64,000 bases of DNA from Callorhinus ursinus (GCF_003265705.1 NW_020313157.1:3215474-3279473); one strand, 5' to 3'; numbered from the stretch's first letter, positions 9,767-21,429 are shown. Notes: generated from the letters alone by a model not told the origin. Numbers and translations: made by a program.

Positions 9767-12700
9767 TACATCTCAAGTATTTCAAGGGAGTATTAGAGGG
9801 AAAACTATAACTTGGCTGTTTAACTTGAAATATCACAGAACATAATTTGCAGTTTCCACCAATTTGGGGCTCTTGGGTAAAAAATGGACCTTGTTGACTA
9901 TTCACAAAGGACTGAGGAAGCCAGTAGTTTAATTTTTAGCAGCAAGTCTCGTTATGTGGTGGGTTGGTGGAACTTTTCTTTGGTACTTTTGGTTTGCCGG
10001 AATGTTATCTCTTCCTCCTCAAGAGTAAAGACTTCTGATGGCATCACAGATATGTTTGGAATGTTCATTTAGCACAGGAGAATATGGCTGAATATTGTCC
10101 CTGATCTCCTGTTTCTATTATTAATTACATGACGAGTTGTACTTTCCAAAAATTTCCGTCAAGGACTTCCATAGACTTCTAAAGATCCTAATCTACCACA
10201 ATACCTGGAGAGCATTTGGATTTGTTTGTTTGTTTTTAATATTGAAAAATGTAATTTACATGAACTTTCAGGAAATTAGTTCGATTGAAACCTAACAAGA
10301 TAAGGTAAAACTATTTGGAAAAAAAAAGATTTGAAAGAGTCATCCAGATAATTTAGGATAAAAGCATCCTTTTTTCCTAAAATATTGCTAATGAGACAAA
10401 GTGAATTGATTGCACAAATCACACAATGATCCAAATTCTTCCATTCACGTTTCTTGGGCAACCAATACAAGGGGTCATTTCAATGCTTTCAGTATCTCCT
10501 TTCCAAACTTCCTCATCTCCTTCTTCAGCCGCCCGTTTTGTTGGCAGAATTATAGTAGGCATAGACCTGTGTGCTTTGAGAGGAAACTTAGTGTGTTCTA
10601 GTGAACTTACCATCCCAAACTCTGCCTGTGTTCCCAACCAGTGGCTCCTGCCACCGCCTCAAACACAAGACCTCTGTCATCAGTGTCCACAGCAGCAGTC
10701 CCTCCGATGACTTCTAGCGGGAGCGTGGCCATTGCCAGCGTGAACGTCCGTGTGCCCTGAGACAGTCGGGCAGTGAGCAAGAGACTAACTCCCTTTCCCC
10801 TAGTTCCTCTGCCATGCAAGAAGACAATGTCCAAGTACCTACATGGCGCCTACTCTCCTGCTGCCTCTTTGTCTTCTTGGTGAACTGTGGTGTCCTTCAT
10901 GTCGCGCTTGTCACACTTACCCCCCCCCCCGTCTATACCTCACACATGGGCCCAGCTTCAGATGCTCCAAGCCCCTCACCATAAACTGCCACCAGGTCCT
11001 AGGCGAAGGCTGTGGCACCCACCGCCCTTCAGGAAATAATCTGCAAGACTCTTCTGGTTTTAGCTCCAAGAAGCTGCTGGAGCAGCAAGCTGTGAATTGG
11101 GAATCTGAACTGAGCTCACAAAGTGGATATTCCGGAGCCATCCCAGGCAGCAGCAAGCCTGACTCTCAGAGACCCCCCCACCAATTCCCAGTATCCTGGG
11201 ATCCCCAAAGCTGCTGTTGGACTTGGGGGAGGTCAGGGACAGAGCAGAGGACCATCCGGGAACGCCCAGAGAAATGGATGTCACCAAAAGCAGTTCACCA
11301 GCGTCCGTGACCGGGTGCCACAGGTCTTGGATCCCAAGCAGCCCTTTGCCACCTCTGACCCTCTCAAGTGCCATGGCTGCAGGTGCGCCATAAGCCATCA
11401 GACAGGGTGGGCCAGGCAGGGGGTCCAGGTGCCCCCTCTTCATGCTACAGCATCCAACCGAAGCACCAATCACAACACACAGATGAGCATCCAGTGAAAA
11501 ACCCAAAGCCTTAACATCCTCTTGGAAATCCTGTGTCAACTTCATGACCTGTAACAGACAGCATTTTAGGATGAGACATCCCTGAGATCTCCAGTTACTA
11601 AAATCACCTTCCAACCGTCTCAGTCCATGCAGTGATCCTTACACCAAAACCAATTCTGTGAGGCACGCAAGTCCTAATGTAACCCGATGCGCCAACATCG
11701 CCCCGTCCAGCTTTGTCCTGACAGGTTCCCAGGGCGTGAACTCCCCGTTCATGGCAGTGAATCACTGTGGAGGGGCAACGGGTTTTGTTCAAGCAGCCTT
11801 TTGACCTGTGGATGGTCGTACGTTCCACCTGAAACCTGGCATTCTTTCACACACGTGCTGACAGAGAGCCTCCTATGCATGGGGCTTTGCTTCTTGCTTG
11901 TCATGAAACACAGAAAGAAACCACAGATTCTAAATGATCTTTCCATTCCCAAAGCATGGATAGCTTTCTTTTTAAATCATATTTTCTAGGAACTGCTTGT
12001 GGCTCTTTCTTTCATCTCCTCTGAACACATTCTCTTCCTTCTCTCTTCTGACAGAAGCACTCTTGGGAGGGGAACTTGAAGGTTGCTTTCAGTTAAAGGG
12101 AAGGAGCCTAACTGTAAATAAAAAAAAAAAAGATACATCAGAAATGGCTTATGCTTTGTCAACCACCAAAACCAGGAAGAATTATATCTATGAAATTTTA
12201 AGCTATATCTGTATACAGATAGGATCACAGTATCTTTAATTCATTACTACAGACCTTGTAATCTGCTGTGTACTAAACTGCTGTCCTGTATTAGAGAAAA
12301 CTCCACACTAGACATCGAGAAGGCTGGGAAAATAATTCAAAATACAGTACAATTAACTCCTATTTTGTTATTTATCTATTCTGGGCTTGGCACAATTTCA
12401 AATAGAAAATGTGCTTCGTATAAATTATCAATCAGAAAATGTGTTCATCTGCAGGAATCCTGAAACCTCTCTTTAACAACACGGACTCATGTAGCTTACC
12501 CACGTGTATGCACATGCACCGTGCAGACCAAGGGTGTGGGAAGCGGGAAAAGGTGCTGCAGGCCTCCTTCCAGCCTGCCTTCTGGGGCAGGGCAGCCATC
12601 AGCTCTTCCTAGCTGGAGTCGATGTGTCAGGAACACACAGTGTGGCTGCAAGTTCCCGGGGCCTCAAATGCCAGGGTTGGCAAGTTCATTAGGCCTTCGA

Positions 12701-13200
12701 CTCAGGCAGGAACTTTTGCAGACAAGCACATAGGGAGCTCGAAGAAGTGTGCTCTCCCTGGGGATCTCTCTCCCCACTCCCGAGTGGAAGGTGATGCCTC
12801 TCTGAATCGCAGATAGGACACACTACTGCATGTCTGGTGTGAGCTTTCTCTGTGATTTCTCTGGAGTTTGTTCGACACCGAGCTGAGCTCACAGACAGAA
12901 GTGAACCAAAACTTGTTTTCTTTGGACTGCTTGGAGCAAAAATGGAAAAAAGGGGCTCATTTTTTCCAGTGATTTTTTAAATCAATAGTACAGATCCAAA
13001 GTAAGCATTTATTCACTGGCCCAGTTTCCCAATCTTTTCGCTTAGAAGTGTGACTGCCAATTCCCTGGATTGTAAGAATACGCTGAAAACAAGCCGACAA
13101 GCTGAGGCGCCCGGGGAATCGTAGAAAGCTCTTTCCAAGTGTGGTTGGGTCACCTTCCCTGTGCAGACTGTTAGGTGTGTACTTCTTAGCTCTGAGTATG
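9767..13200. other. Unique intergenic sequence
   Basis: No gene or clear repeat family seen in 3.4 kb. A C11 run is at 10920-10930. A minus-strand 184-codon open frame (11060-11614) has no recognisable domain and sits in GC-rich sequence, so I do not call it. Confidence 0.5.
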
Positions 13201-13220
13201 ACTTTTTTTAGCTAGTGTTG

Positions 13221-13320
13221 GGTAAACAGGTGTGTGAAGCTGGTTGGTGAACAGGTGTGTGATGCTGGTTGGTGAACAGGTGTGTGAAGCTGGTTGGTGA
13301 ACAGGTGTGTGATGCTGGTT
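13221..13320. repeat. 25-bp minisatellite, four units
   Basis: Four head-to-tail 25-bp units of the form GGTGAACAGGTGTGTG-A/T-... ending GCTGGTT, at 13221, 13246, 13271 and 13296. Units alternate between GAAGC and GATGC, so the true period is a 50-bp dimer present twice. Confidence 0.95.
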
Positions 13321-13510
13321 AGCAAACACAATACCAAGAGAAGCTATGCTCCCCCGGGAGGAGACTGAACTTGTTTTCATTTTTGTTTTAAAATTCAGCC
13401 CAACTAGCTGGAAAGAGAAAAGGCTTGCTCTCCTCACCACTTAGTGATATGCAAGGGAGGTAAGGAGAAAAGTCTTTAGATGTGCTTGTTAACAAATGCC
13501 CCGTGGCAAC

Positions 13511-13532
13511 TTTTTTTTTTTTTTTTTTTTGG
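13511..13532. repeat. Poly(T) tract
   Basis: About 22 consecutive T bases. No SINE or L1 body was recognised next to it. Confidence 0.8.
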
Positions 13533-13539
13533 TCCATGA

Positions 13540-14976
13540 AGGAAATGTTCACATTTTTTCCAGTTGTCAAGTTCATGTGAAAGTAAGAAAGCATCTCTTT
13601 AAATAGAATCATGCCCAGGAAGGGACCGCTTTCCAGCCCAGTGGCTCTCCTGAGACTGATATGGTCATCCCAGTGGCCCCTTAGACCTTCCCCATGAGGT
13701 TGGAGACCAGGGATTCCCCACCCATTTGTGCCTGAAGAGACACTTCACTCGATGCGTACCAAAGCTATAACGTTCTTTTGAAAAACAAGGAAGTACCTTG
13801 TCTAACAAATTCTTACAGCCAAAGGGATCTGGGAGCAACTGTTAAAACTTGGGGACATCATTCTCGATTTTTAAGCGGTATTAGTTTTAATGTATCTGTT
13901 TTTCTGGAAGGGTTTTTTTGTTTTGTTTTGTTTTTCAATTAAATTAGTCACTCTGGTATGTCGTGAGGCAGTCATTTTAATTTCAAGGTCTTCATAAGTT
14001 TACAGGAACATAAAAATGTGATGCCAATGAAATTTATTAGAGTCCTTGTTATCTTGTGGACCTAGCGTCCACCTGTCTTGCATATGTTTCCAGTGGTGGC
14101 TGACAGTGGTCCTCGCCATGTATTGGTCATATGCCTCCTTACTCTGCACACATGGAAACGTGAATGCATTGAGACCGGAGACCGGTTGGTAAAACGAGGC
14201 TGTCTCTGACTCGGATTCACACCCCCCACGGAAGAGAGTGCCCGTGAAAAGCACACATACATCGCTGTGCTCTGAAAAAAAAAGGATTAGAAACCGTCCT
14301 TCCAGCTCAGCAAATGTCATTCCGTTTCTGTCTGCTCACCCTTCCATTTGCAATAACCTGACAAAAAACTGCCAGAATGAAAACAGGAATGTTTGTATCT
14401 GAAGGAGAAGTTGGCAGGCAGCCACAGACTCAGAGGGTGAAAACGAACTCTGCTTTTGTTTCTGTCAGTAGCTCCTGGGCTCCTGCATGCTCTCGGCTCA
14501 GACAGGCTGCATGCAGACCGCCGAGGGCCCTCAACGGAGAAGCTGATGCGTAGTAACCAAGTGAAATCCCTCCGCTTCTAAGCAGACTGCTTGCCCCCTT
14601 GTCCCACCTCTCAGCCCCCACAGGTGCAGCGATCCCACCACCCTGGGGGCAGTCAGCTTGCTCAGCCTGTCTACTGTACAGGCAATGTGGACCTCAGGCC
14701 TTAAGCCAACCCCGGGTTGGTCCATGGAGTCTGGCTTCCCCGGCCCTCCTCCCCAAGGGGAGAGGACCCTCCACTGCCCAGAGGGGGTTGGGGGGGGGAG
14801 GAAGAGAGGAGAAAGGAAAGAGAAGAGAGAGAAGGAGAGAGAGGAGACAGGCAAATGTCTTTCGTACTCTTAAAATGGATTTGGATTTTCAAATGCATTT
14901 CTAGATCACATCTCCTGTGGTCAAGTATCCTGCCATGCCTGGTAAGGCCAAAGGAGGGGGGAGCACCACTGTGGAA
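13540..14976. other. Unique intergenic sequence with a purine-rich patch
   Basis: No gene recognised. About 14781-14850 is GA-rich with a G9 run. The open frames there are composition artefacts. Confidence 0.45.
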
Positions 14977-15165
14977 TTTTTTTTTTTTTAAGATTTTATT
15001 TACTTATTTGAAAGAGAGAGAGCATGAAGGGAGGGGGCAGAGGGAGAGAGAGAAGCAGACTCCCTGCTAAGCAAGGAACCTGATGCGGGGCTCAATCCCA
15101 GGACCTTGAGATCATGACCTGAGCTGAAGGCAGATGCTTAACTGACTGAGCCACCCAGGTGTCCC
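14977..15165 (-). mobile_element. Long-type carnivore SINE
   Basis: Reverse orientation: T tail, AAGATTTTATTTA, GA-rich segment, GATCATGACCTGAGC and GAGCCACCCAGG. Imperfect direct repeat CTGTGGAATTTT / CTGTGGAGTTTT. Confidence 0.95.
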
Positions 15166-15935
15166 TCCCCTGTGGAGTTTTAAGCTGAACAATGGAAAGC
15201 ACAGGGGTTTGGTTCCTTTCGTTTCCTACACCGCTGGCCAGGTGAACAGCCAACCACCCTTCCCATTTGGGGTGGGAGTGGAAGCATCTTAGTTTTCCAA
15301 AGTGAGGAACAAGATTAACTTGGGGTCAAACAGGGCTTGGAGAGAAGATTCAAGGCTCCCAAAGGACGCTGCCCATTGGACCCCAGCGGAAGAAGGGGTG
15401 GGAGTGCCAAGCTGTCCTGGAGGGGGGTGGCCTCAGAACTGGGAACCTCCATGGGATGGGGCAGGCAGTTAAGGAATCAGCCCTGCAGGAGAGACTGCTC
15501 ACCATAGCAGCATGTAGCCTAGCAGTGGGTCCTGGAATGTTCCAGAAACTTTAAAGCCTGGGGTGGGTGGGGAGAGAGGGCTCAGGAGCAGGGTCCATGG
15601 CAGGAGAAAGGAGCCATTGCATGAGGATCTTTTCATGCAGAGCCCCAATGCTATAAATAACTAGGCAGCTGTTCAACAGCTGGTGCAGAGAATGGTCTAG
15701 CAGGGGATGGCGTTGGGAAGGGTGCAGTAAGACAGTGGCCTGCCTGGGGCACCTGTGGGCACATGGGAGGAATCCTAGAGGCCCCCTCCCCTTCTAGGCA
15801 CCCCCTCTTTACACCTGGAACCCACAGCTGGTTCAAGACTGGACAGAAGAGACACAGGGTCTGCTATGTGACTCTTTGTGGCTAAGGAGATTGCCTGCTA
15901 CCGTGGCCGTGTGGTTAGCCCAGCAGTGTTGGCTT
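15166..15935. other. Unique intergenic sequence
   Basis: GC-rich sequence without a recognised repeat or gene. Confidence 0.45.
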
Positions 15936-15937
15936 TT

Positions 15938-16442
15938 TTTTTTTTAACCTATTTACTTTTTATTGAGATATAACTTACATCAGTGAAGCACATGCAGCCC
16001 AATGAGTTTTATACACCTATGTCACAATCACGCAGATCAAAGTCTAGGACCCTTGGAGCACCTGGGGAGACTCTCTTGTGACATTGTGGTCGGTACCCCA
16101 CCATCCAAGGCTAAATGCTGTGTGGATTTCCATCATCATAGATGGCTTCTTCCTTTTGCTCCATGACTGAGCCACCTCACAGGAGTCCTACAGTAAGTAC
16201 TGTTTTGTGTCTGGCTTCTTTCACTCCTTGACACTCCTGTGAGACTCCTCCACATTGCGGGTAGCAGATCTTTGTTCTTATTCGTTGCCCTGTAGGGTTC
16301 CATGGTATGATGAGAACATACTGTATCTATCCACTCGCGTGTGGAGTATCTTTGGGTTGTTTCCAGTTTGGAGTTATTACGAATAACACTGGAATGAGCG
16401 TTCACATCAGTGTTGGCATATGTCAGAGTAGGTTTGGAACAA
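15938..16442 (-). mobile_element. Old LINE-1 3' segment, antisense
   Basis: Reads as the reverse complement of mammalian L1M 3' sequence: TTTATTGAGATATAACTTAC, ..., CATGGTATGATGAGAAC, ..., GTTTCCAGTTTGGAGTTATT. It resumes at 16615 after a second, sense-oriented piece. Confidence 0.75.
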
Positions 16443-16612
16443 AAAATCCTAGAGGGATCTAAACAGATACACCCTCCATGGAAGGCAATTTGGCAACAGC
16501 TGTCAAAATTAGAAAAGCACACACCCTTCTGGGAATTGAGTCTATAGATCTGCTCAAACATGCAAAGTATCCTCTGTACCAGGTTCTTCAGTACAGCACT
16601 GATTTGTAAAAG
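16443..16612 (+). mobile_element. Old LINE-1 fragment, sense
   Basis: Contains the L1 ORF2 3' motif AATTTGGCAACA...TCAAAATTA...GCACACACCCTT...GGGAATTGAGTCTA, inserted within the antisense copy on either side. Confidence 0.6.
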
Positions 16613-16614
16613 CT

Positions 16615-16850
16615 AGAGTTTTGTCTTTTCATTGTTAAGTTATAAGCATTCTTTATATATTCTGGATACTAGACCCTTATCAGATTTGTAATTTGCAAGT
16701 ATCTTCTTCTATAGGTTGTCTTTTCACTCTCTTGATGATGTCCCTTGATACACAGAAGTTTTTCATTTTGATGAGGCCCAATTTATTCTATTTGTTCTTT
16801 TCTTGCTTGTGTCTTTAGTGTTATATTTAATATTCTATTGCCAAAACCAA
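16615..16850 (-). mobile_element. Old LINE-1 segment, antisense (continuation)
   Basis: Typical reverse-complement L1 text: TTCTGGATACTAGACCCTTATCAGATTTG, ..., TTCATTTTGATGAGGCCCAA. It continues the element starting at 15938. Confidence 0.75.
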
Positions 16851-17111
16851 GGTCACAAAGATTCACCCCTGTATTTCTTCTAAGAGGTGTACAGAGTATA
16901 TGGAACATGATCCCTACAATGGGACAAAATCTGTAAGTTGGGTTGCACGTCGTGACTTCTCTCCAAAGAGCACAGTATGAGAATAGGAAAGAAAGAGATA
17001 ACCTTACAGTGGAGAAACCCAGCAAACACACCTCAGCTAGGTGACCGAAGTCATCATCCATAGTGATAAGTCATGTCAATAGCATGGACCCTGGATAGGA
17101 TGAGAATGACA

Positions 17112-17495
17112 CTGTTAGGGACCGGATTGTGTCCCCCACTCTGCAAGTTTATATGTTGAAGTCCTAACTCCCAGCACCTCAGAATGTGATTGTATTTGGA
17201 TATAGACTCTTTAAAGAGCTCATTAATGTTACATGAGATCATGGGGGCGGGCCCTAATTGAAGCGAATGGAAGTCCCCCTAAGAAGAGGAGGTTGGGACA
17301 TGGAGCGAGGACCATGTGAGGACACAGGGAGAAGAGGGTCACCTGTAAGCCAAGGGGAGAGAGAGGCCTCAGAAGAAACCGGCCCTGCCGCCACCTTGGC
17401 ATTAGACTCCCAGCCTCCAAAATTAGGAGAGAATAGATTTCTGTTGGTGACGCTGCCTGGTCTGTGGTATTCGTGTGGTGGCCTGAGCCAACCCG
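17112..17495 (+). mobile_element. MaLR-type LTR (MST/MLT1-like)
   Basis: Starts TTAGGGACCGGATTGTGTCCCCC, then TATGTTGAAGTCCTAACTCCCAG, TGATTGTATTTGG and the GGACACAGGGAGAAGAGG segment. Ends GTCTGTGGTATTCGTG. This is a solo LTR-like copy; no retroviral internal sequence was seen. Confidence 0.75.
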
Positions 17496-17514
17496 ACGCA
17501 GGCACTTTACCTCT

Positions 17515-18170
17515 GAAGCCTTCCTCTCAAAAACTTGTAACTCCATTTTAATCATGAGAAGAACAAGTGACAAATCCCGATTAAGGGACATTCTACAAAA
17601 CAGCTGACCAGGTCTCCTCAAAACTACTAAGGTTATCAAAGGTCAAGGTAAAAAAAAAAAAAAGAAGAAGAAGAAGTAGGAGGAAGAGAAGGTGGAGGAG
17701 CAGGAGGAAGAGGAGGAGAAGAAGAAGAAGGAGAAAGAGAAAGAAGGAGGAAGAGGAGGAGGGGGAGGAGGAGGGGGAAGGGGAGGGGGAGAAGGAGAAG
17801 AAGAAGAAAAAGAGGAAGAGGAAAAAGAAGAGGAAGGAGGAGGAGGAGGAGAAGAAGAAAAGAAGAAGAAGAGGAAGAGGAAGAGGGAGAAGTCTGTCCA
17901 ACTGTCATGGTTAGGGGGAGCCCGAGGTGACACGACTAAATGTAACGTGCTGTCCTGGATGGGACCCTGGCACAAAAAAAGGGCATTAGGTAAAAACTTA
18001 AAAAGAAAATCCGAACAAAATGTGGACTTCAGGGAATTGTGACAAATGTACCCAACTTGTGTCAAATGGTAACAGCAGGAGAAACTGGATGTGAGGGATG
18101 TGAAGGGTCTGTACTCTCTTCCCAATTTTTCTGTAAATCTGTAAGAAATTAAAAAGCTTATTTTTAAAAC
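17515..18170 (+). mobile_element. Ancient L1M-like 3' UTR repeat, interrupted by purine tract
   Basis: Has the pattern CTCCATTTTAATCATGAG...AAATCCCGATTAAGGGACATTCTACAAAA...CTAAATGTAACGTGCTGTCCTGGATGGGA...TTTTTCTGTAAATCTGTAAG...AAAAAGCTTATTTTT, a common old mammalian repeat end. The subfamily is not determined. The purine expansion at 17650-17892 splits it. Confidence 0.6.
17650..17892 (+). repeat. Polypurine (GAA/GAG/GGA) tract
   Basis: About 243 bp of A and G with only three pyrimidines (17677, 17693, 17701). Positions 17702-17892 form an uninterrupted 191-base purine run. It reads through in all three plus frames as Glu/Lys/Gly/Arg, and antisense as Ser/Pro/Leu/Phe; these are not genes. 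Confidence 0.97.
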
Positions 18171-19095
18171 TGGACAAAAGGTTTGAATGGACATTTCCAC
18201 CAAGATATACTAATGGCCAATAAGCACACAATAAGATGCTCCACATTATCATTCATTAGGAAAATGTAAGGTAAAACCACAATTAGGTGACACTCGAACC
18301 CCACCAGAATGGCTCAAATCAAAAAGAAATGACAAGTGTTGGCAAGGATGCAGAGACAGTGGAATTTTATATGTGGCTGATGGGAATTCAAAGTGGTATG
18401 TTGGAAAAACAAAAGTTTGGCACAAGAATCTTAAAACATTACACTTACCATAATATCCAGTAATTCCACTCTTAGATCCCTACCAAAGACACCGGAAAAG
18501 ATGTCCACACAATGACTCGAATGTGGACGTCCAACGTGTTATTCATAATAGCCAAAAAGCAGAAATAACCCAAATGTGCCATCAACTAATAATGAATAAA
18601 TAATCATGTGGTCTAAATAATAAACATGTGGTCTCTTCATACAATGGAATATCATTCCACAGTAAAAAGGAACATGGCTCTGATACATGTCATGACACGG
18701 ATGAACACTGAAAACATGATGCTCAGTGAAAATAGCCAGATGCAAAAGACCACATATTCTATATTTCCACTATATGCCATGTCCAGAAACGGCAAATCAA
18801 CAGAGATAGATTCATGGTTGCCTACGTCTAGGGATGAGAGCAGGAACTGACGGCAAAGAGTCACAATCAAAATTTTGGAGATAGAAATATTCTAAAATTG
18901 CATTTGGTTGATGGTTGATTTACTAAAAATCATTTTGTACATTTAGAGTGGATGCAATTTTATGGTTGGTGAGGCATAGGTGAGGCAAGATTGGCAATTT
19001 TGTAAGATGACAGGTAGACAGGATTCACTATACTCTTCCTTTTACTTTTGTTTATATTTGAAATTTTTTTGTAATACGAAGTTTAAAAAGTAATG
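18171..19095 (+). mobile_element. Old LINE-1, 3' end of ORF2 plus 3' UTR
   Basis: Sense L1 text: ATGGACATTTCCACCAAGA, ..., GTTGGCAAGGATGCAGAGA, ..., ATTCATAATAGCCAAAAAGC, ..., CAATGGAATATCATTCC, ..., TGCTCAGTGAAAATAGCCAG. Ends near a degenerate TTTGTAATACGAAGTTT tail. ORF2 is broken by stops and indels. Confidence 0.85.
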
Positions 19096-19099
19096 AATT

Positions 19100-19890
19100 G
19101 CTCCTTTATGGTTCCCCTAAACACGTTTCCATAAAATCCCAAAGCACATCCTGTAGGCATTATTCCTATACCTCCGTCTCTCCCTGTTAGATGGGGTGGT
19201 TCCTAGGAGTATGATGGTTTTCTGTTATTTATTGGAGGGTTTGGTGGGGGAAGAGGCGTTGGAACATTTTTACCCAGAGATTGGCAAATAACTGTTAGTT
19301 GAAGGAATTGTTTCAAATAAAATGGGGAGGGAGAAAGGGGACCGGTAACGTGGGAAACACCATTTTGCAAACGCTAACTCAAGCTTCGCAAAAGGAAGTA
19401 TTTTAAGTGCTCAGACCGGCAAAATGACACCTTACTTCCAAATGCTTTTTGGCTGTTGGGTTTTCTGCGACATTCGGCATCGGGGAAGGCTACCAATAGT
19501 AGCAGTCTCAGTGATGGGTCTCTGCTTCCAAAATTGTTATACTTAAAACACTTTCCATGAAAATGACGTGGAACAAAATGGGGTCATTTTGGAGTGGGGA
19601 CTGTAGTGAGTCTCAGGGTCCTCACTCACTCTCCTCTCCCATCACATTAGTGCAGAAAATGTGTTCTTCGACTATTCTGATAAATTAACTGTTTTTTTTT
19701 TTTTAATGTGATTTTCTGGCCAGTTGACAGACCTCTAAGGCGTGCGCTGAGCTGGCAACCTTCGAAGAGTCTTCCAGACGTGCTACCAGAAAGGAGCGAC
19801 TCACCTGTGCACACAGGCCCACGTATAGTGAGAGAAGGCACAAGGGAGGGAACAGGGACCACATCCTCTCCATGAGCCAGGCAAGGGCTA
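19100..19890. other. Unique intergenic sequence
   Basis: No recognised repeat or gene. It precedes the CpG-rich block. Confidence 0.4.
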
Positions 19891-19990
19891 GGTTTTGAGA
19901 GGTTATTGCACGTTATCCGCCCGACAGTCTCGCGAAAGAGGCGAGGAAACAGGGCCACACGAGCGGCGAGGCTCTGCTGCCCAGCCGCGG
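19875..19990 (+). mobile_element. MIR fragment inside CpG island
   Basis: AGCCAGGCAAGGGCTAGG...GAGGTTATTGCACGTTATCCGCCCGACAGTCTCGCGAAAGAGGCGAGGAAACAGGGCC parallels the MIR core (ccaggcact...gaggaaactgaggc), but with many CpG-creating differences. Confidence 0.55.
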
Positions 19991-20315
19991 ACCCGGGGAC
20001 CCCAGGACCCCCGGACCCTCCCGGGAGCAGGGTAGACCCGGCTGTCGGGCGCCACCTAGCGTTGGCCGCGCGAGGAGCCAACCCTCTGCCCACACTCCCA
20101 GCACCTGAGCCCCGGGTCCCCCAGACAGAGCAAAGCCGGAGGGACCCCTGGATTTGGGAGCCAGGCCTGGCGCGCACGCCCCAGGCCACCCGGCGTCCTG
20201 CAAGGGGATGAGGCGAGCTCCCTTCGGGGCTTCTGGAGTCGCGGTGCCTGGGAACGGGCAGGGTGCCGGACTGGGAGCCGGGACAGGGCTCTGTCCTGTC
20301 TCCATTGTCCCGGCA
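19905..20315. promoter_or_regulatory. CpG island, promoter/enhancer candidate
   Basis: About 34 CpG dinucleotides in roughly 400 bp, with several CGCG words, in a region otherwise CpG-poor. No TATA box, recognisable first exon or known start codon context was found. The frames open through it (280 codons minus, 101 codons plus) have the Gly/Pro/Arg/Ala bias expected of CpG-rich DNA, with no family resemblance. It may be an orphan island acting as an enhancer or ncRNA promoter. Confidence 0.6.
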
Positions 20316-20454
20316 TTGGTTTCTTCTTGTGTAACAGCAGGCGGGAGTGGCCCTGAACACATCCCAGGGTGCTTCCAGCTCTGGAAGTCCAGTCCAAGAG
20401 CACAGATCCCCCGCAGCCCCTAATCCATCTGTGGAAACGGATGGACACACCAGC

Positions 20455-20612
20455 ACAGTCCCTGACCTTTGGTGGGTCATGGGAATCACAGGAGACCTTC
20501 TTAAAGGACAGGTATGTGGGCCCCACCCCAGATCAATTAAACGGGGTGAGGTGGGGCCTGGGTATGTGTTTTCTACTTTTGCTAGATGATTCTAATGTAA
20601 GACTAAGTGTTG
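20455..20612 (+). mobile_element. MER5-type DNA transposon fragment
   Basis: Has CACAGGAGACCTTCTTAAA...GGGCCCCACCCCAGATCAATTAAACGGGGTGAGGTGGGGCCTGGGTATG...GATGATTCTAATG, the pattern of the non-autonomous hAT element MER5. Confidence 0.6.
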
Positions 20613-21189
20613 AGAGCACAGCCTCACACCTGGAGTCAGTGAGCCCGCTTGCACCCCTGCATCCCCCTCCTCTGCTTCTTGAGCCCACCCTCATTTGCTG
20701 CCTTTGTCCCAAATATCACCTCTTTGAGTTCACCTATCCTGGATAGCGTAGGCTTATGTGCAACCCTGCTGGCATCCCATCCCGTGCTCTCCTCTCACCC
20801 TGGACACTGTGGGGTGGGGGTGGGGCAGAGAAGCACTAACCTGCCTTTGTGCAGACAGAACCAGGGGCAGAATCAGGACTAGAGGGTGAAGGGCAGACAA
20901 GGCAGGGGTCACCATGCAGGAGCAGAGAGGGGGAACCCAGGACGCCAGGGTCCGGCAGCAGAGAACCCATCCCAGGGAGGCAAAGAGGTGGTAGGAGGTG
21001 AGATCACAGGCATGCAGAGGCTCCGAGACCCCAGTGTCCACGGGAGAGCGCTATCACCTGCAAAACAAGAGGTCAAAGATAAAATTATCAGGAACTTGAA
21101 GCTGTCAACAGCAGAGCTTTGAACCAAGTGTGGGCCCTCTTGAGCATACAGCCCCATGTCCCTGCACAGACCAGGGGCCCCTGAAGCCG

Positions 21190-21365
21190 GTCCTGCCTGG
21201 GACCCTGGCTAAATATGTGGATTCCTGGGCCCTGCCCCAGACCCGGGGCATCAGAATCTCCAAGAAAGACATTTGGGAATCTCTATATTTGAAGAGTTCC
21301 CCCAGGGCAGTTTTTTTTTTTTTTTATCAGGGAGTTGGGAACCACCGCTCTGGGTTTCCAAATCT
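21190..21365 (-). mobile_element. MER5-type DNA transposon fragment
   Basis: TGGATTCCTGGGCCCTGCCCCAG...GGGGCATCAGAATCTCC...GGAACCACCGCTCTG matches MER5 read in reverse. A T-rich run at 21311-21326 interrupts it. Confidence 0.6.
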
Positions 21366-21382
21366 GGCTGATGTTGAGATCT

Positions 21383-21398
21383 GGGGGGGGGGGGGGGG
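21383..21398 (+). repeat. Poly(G) run of 16
   Basis: Sixteen consecutive G bases followed by CC. Rare in vertebrate DNA, able to form a G-quadruplex, and a frequent site of sequencing length error. Confidence 0.9.
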
Positions 21399-21429
21399 CC
21401 TTTCCCCTACAGACTCACACTGAAAAACC

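Noticed and set aside
11060..11614. 184-codon minus-strand open frame
   Set aside because: No recognisable family or conserved motif, and a plus-strand frame of similar length overlaps it. Cannot be supported.
13221..13320. CRISPR-like array
   Set aside because: The 25-bp units are head-to-tail with no spacers, and the genome is mammalian. It is a minisatellite.
17593..18203. Ser/Leu/Pro-rich and Glu/Lys-rich frames
   Set aside because: They are translations of the purine tract and its complement.
19905..20315. CREBBP promoter/first exon
   Set aside because: CREBBP is the expected next gene in human order, but the known N-terminal coding words are not present here or elsewhere in the window.
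19647..20489. 280-codon minus-strand open frame
   Set aside because: It spans the CpG island and a MIR. Composition is Gly/Pro/Arg/Ser-rich with no domain, and overlapping frames are open on both strands.
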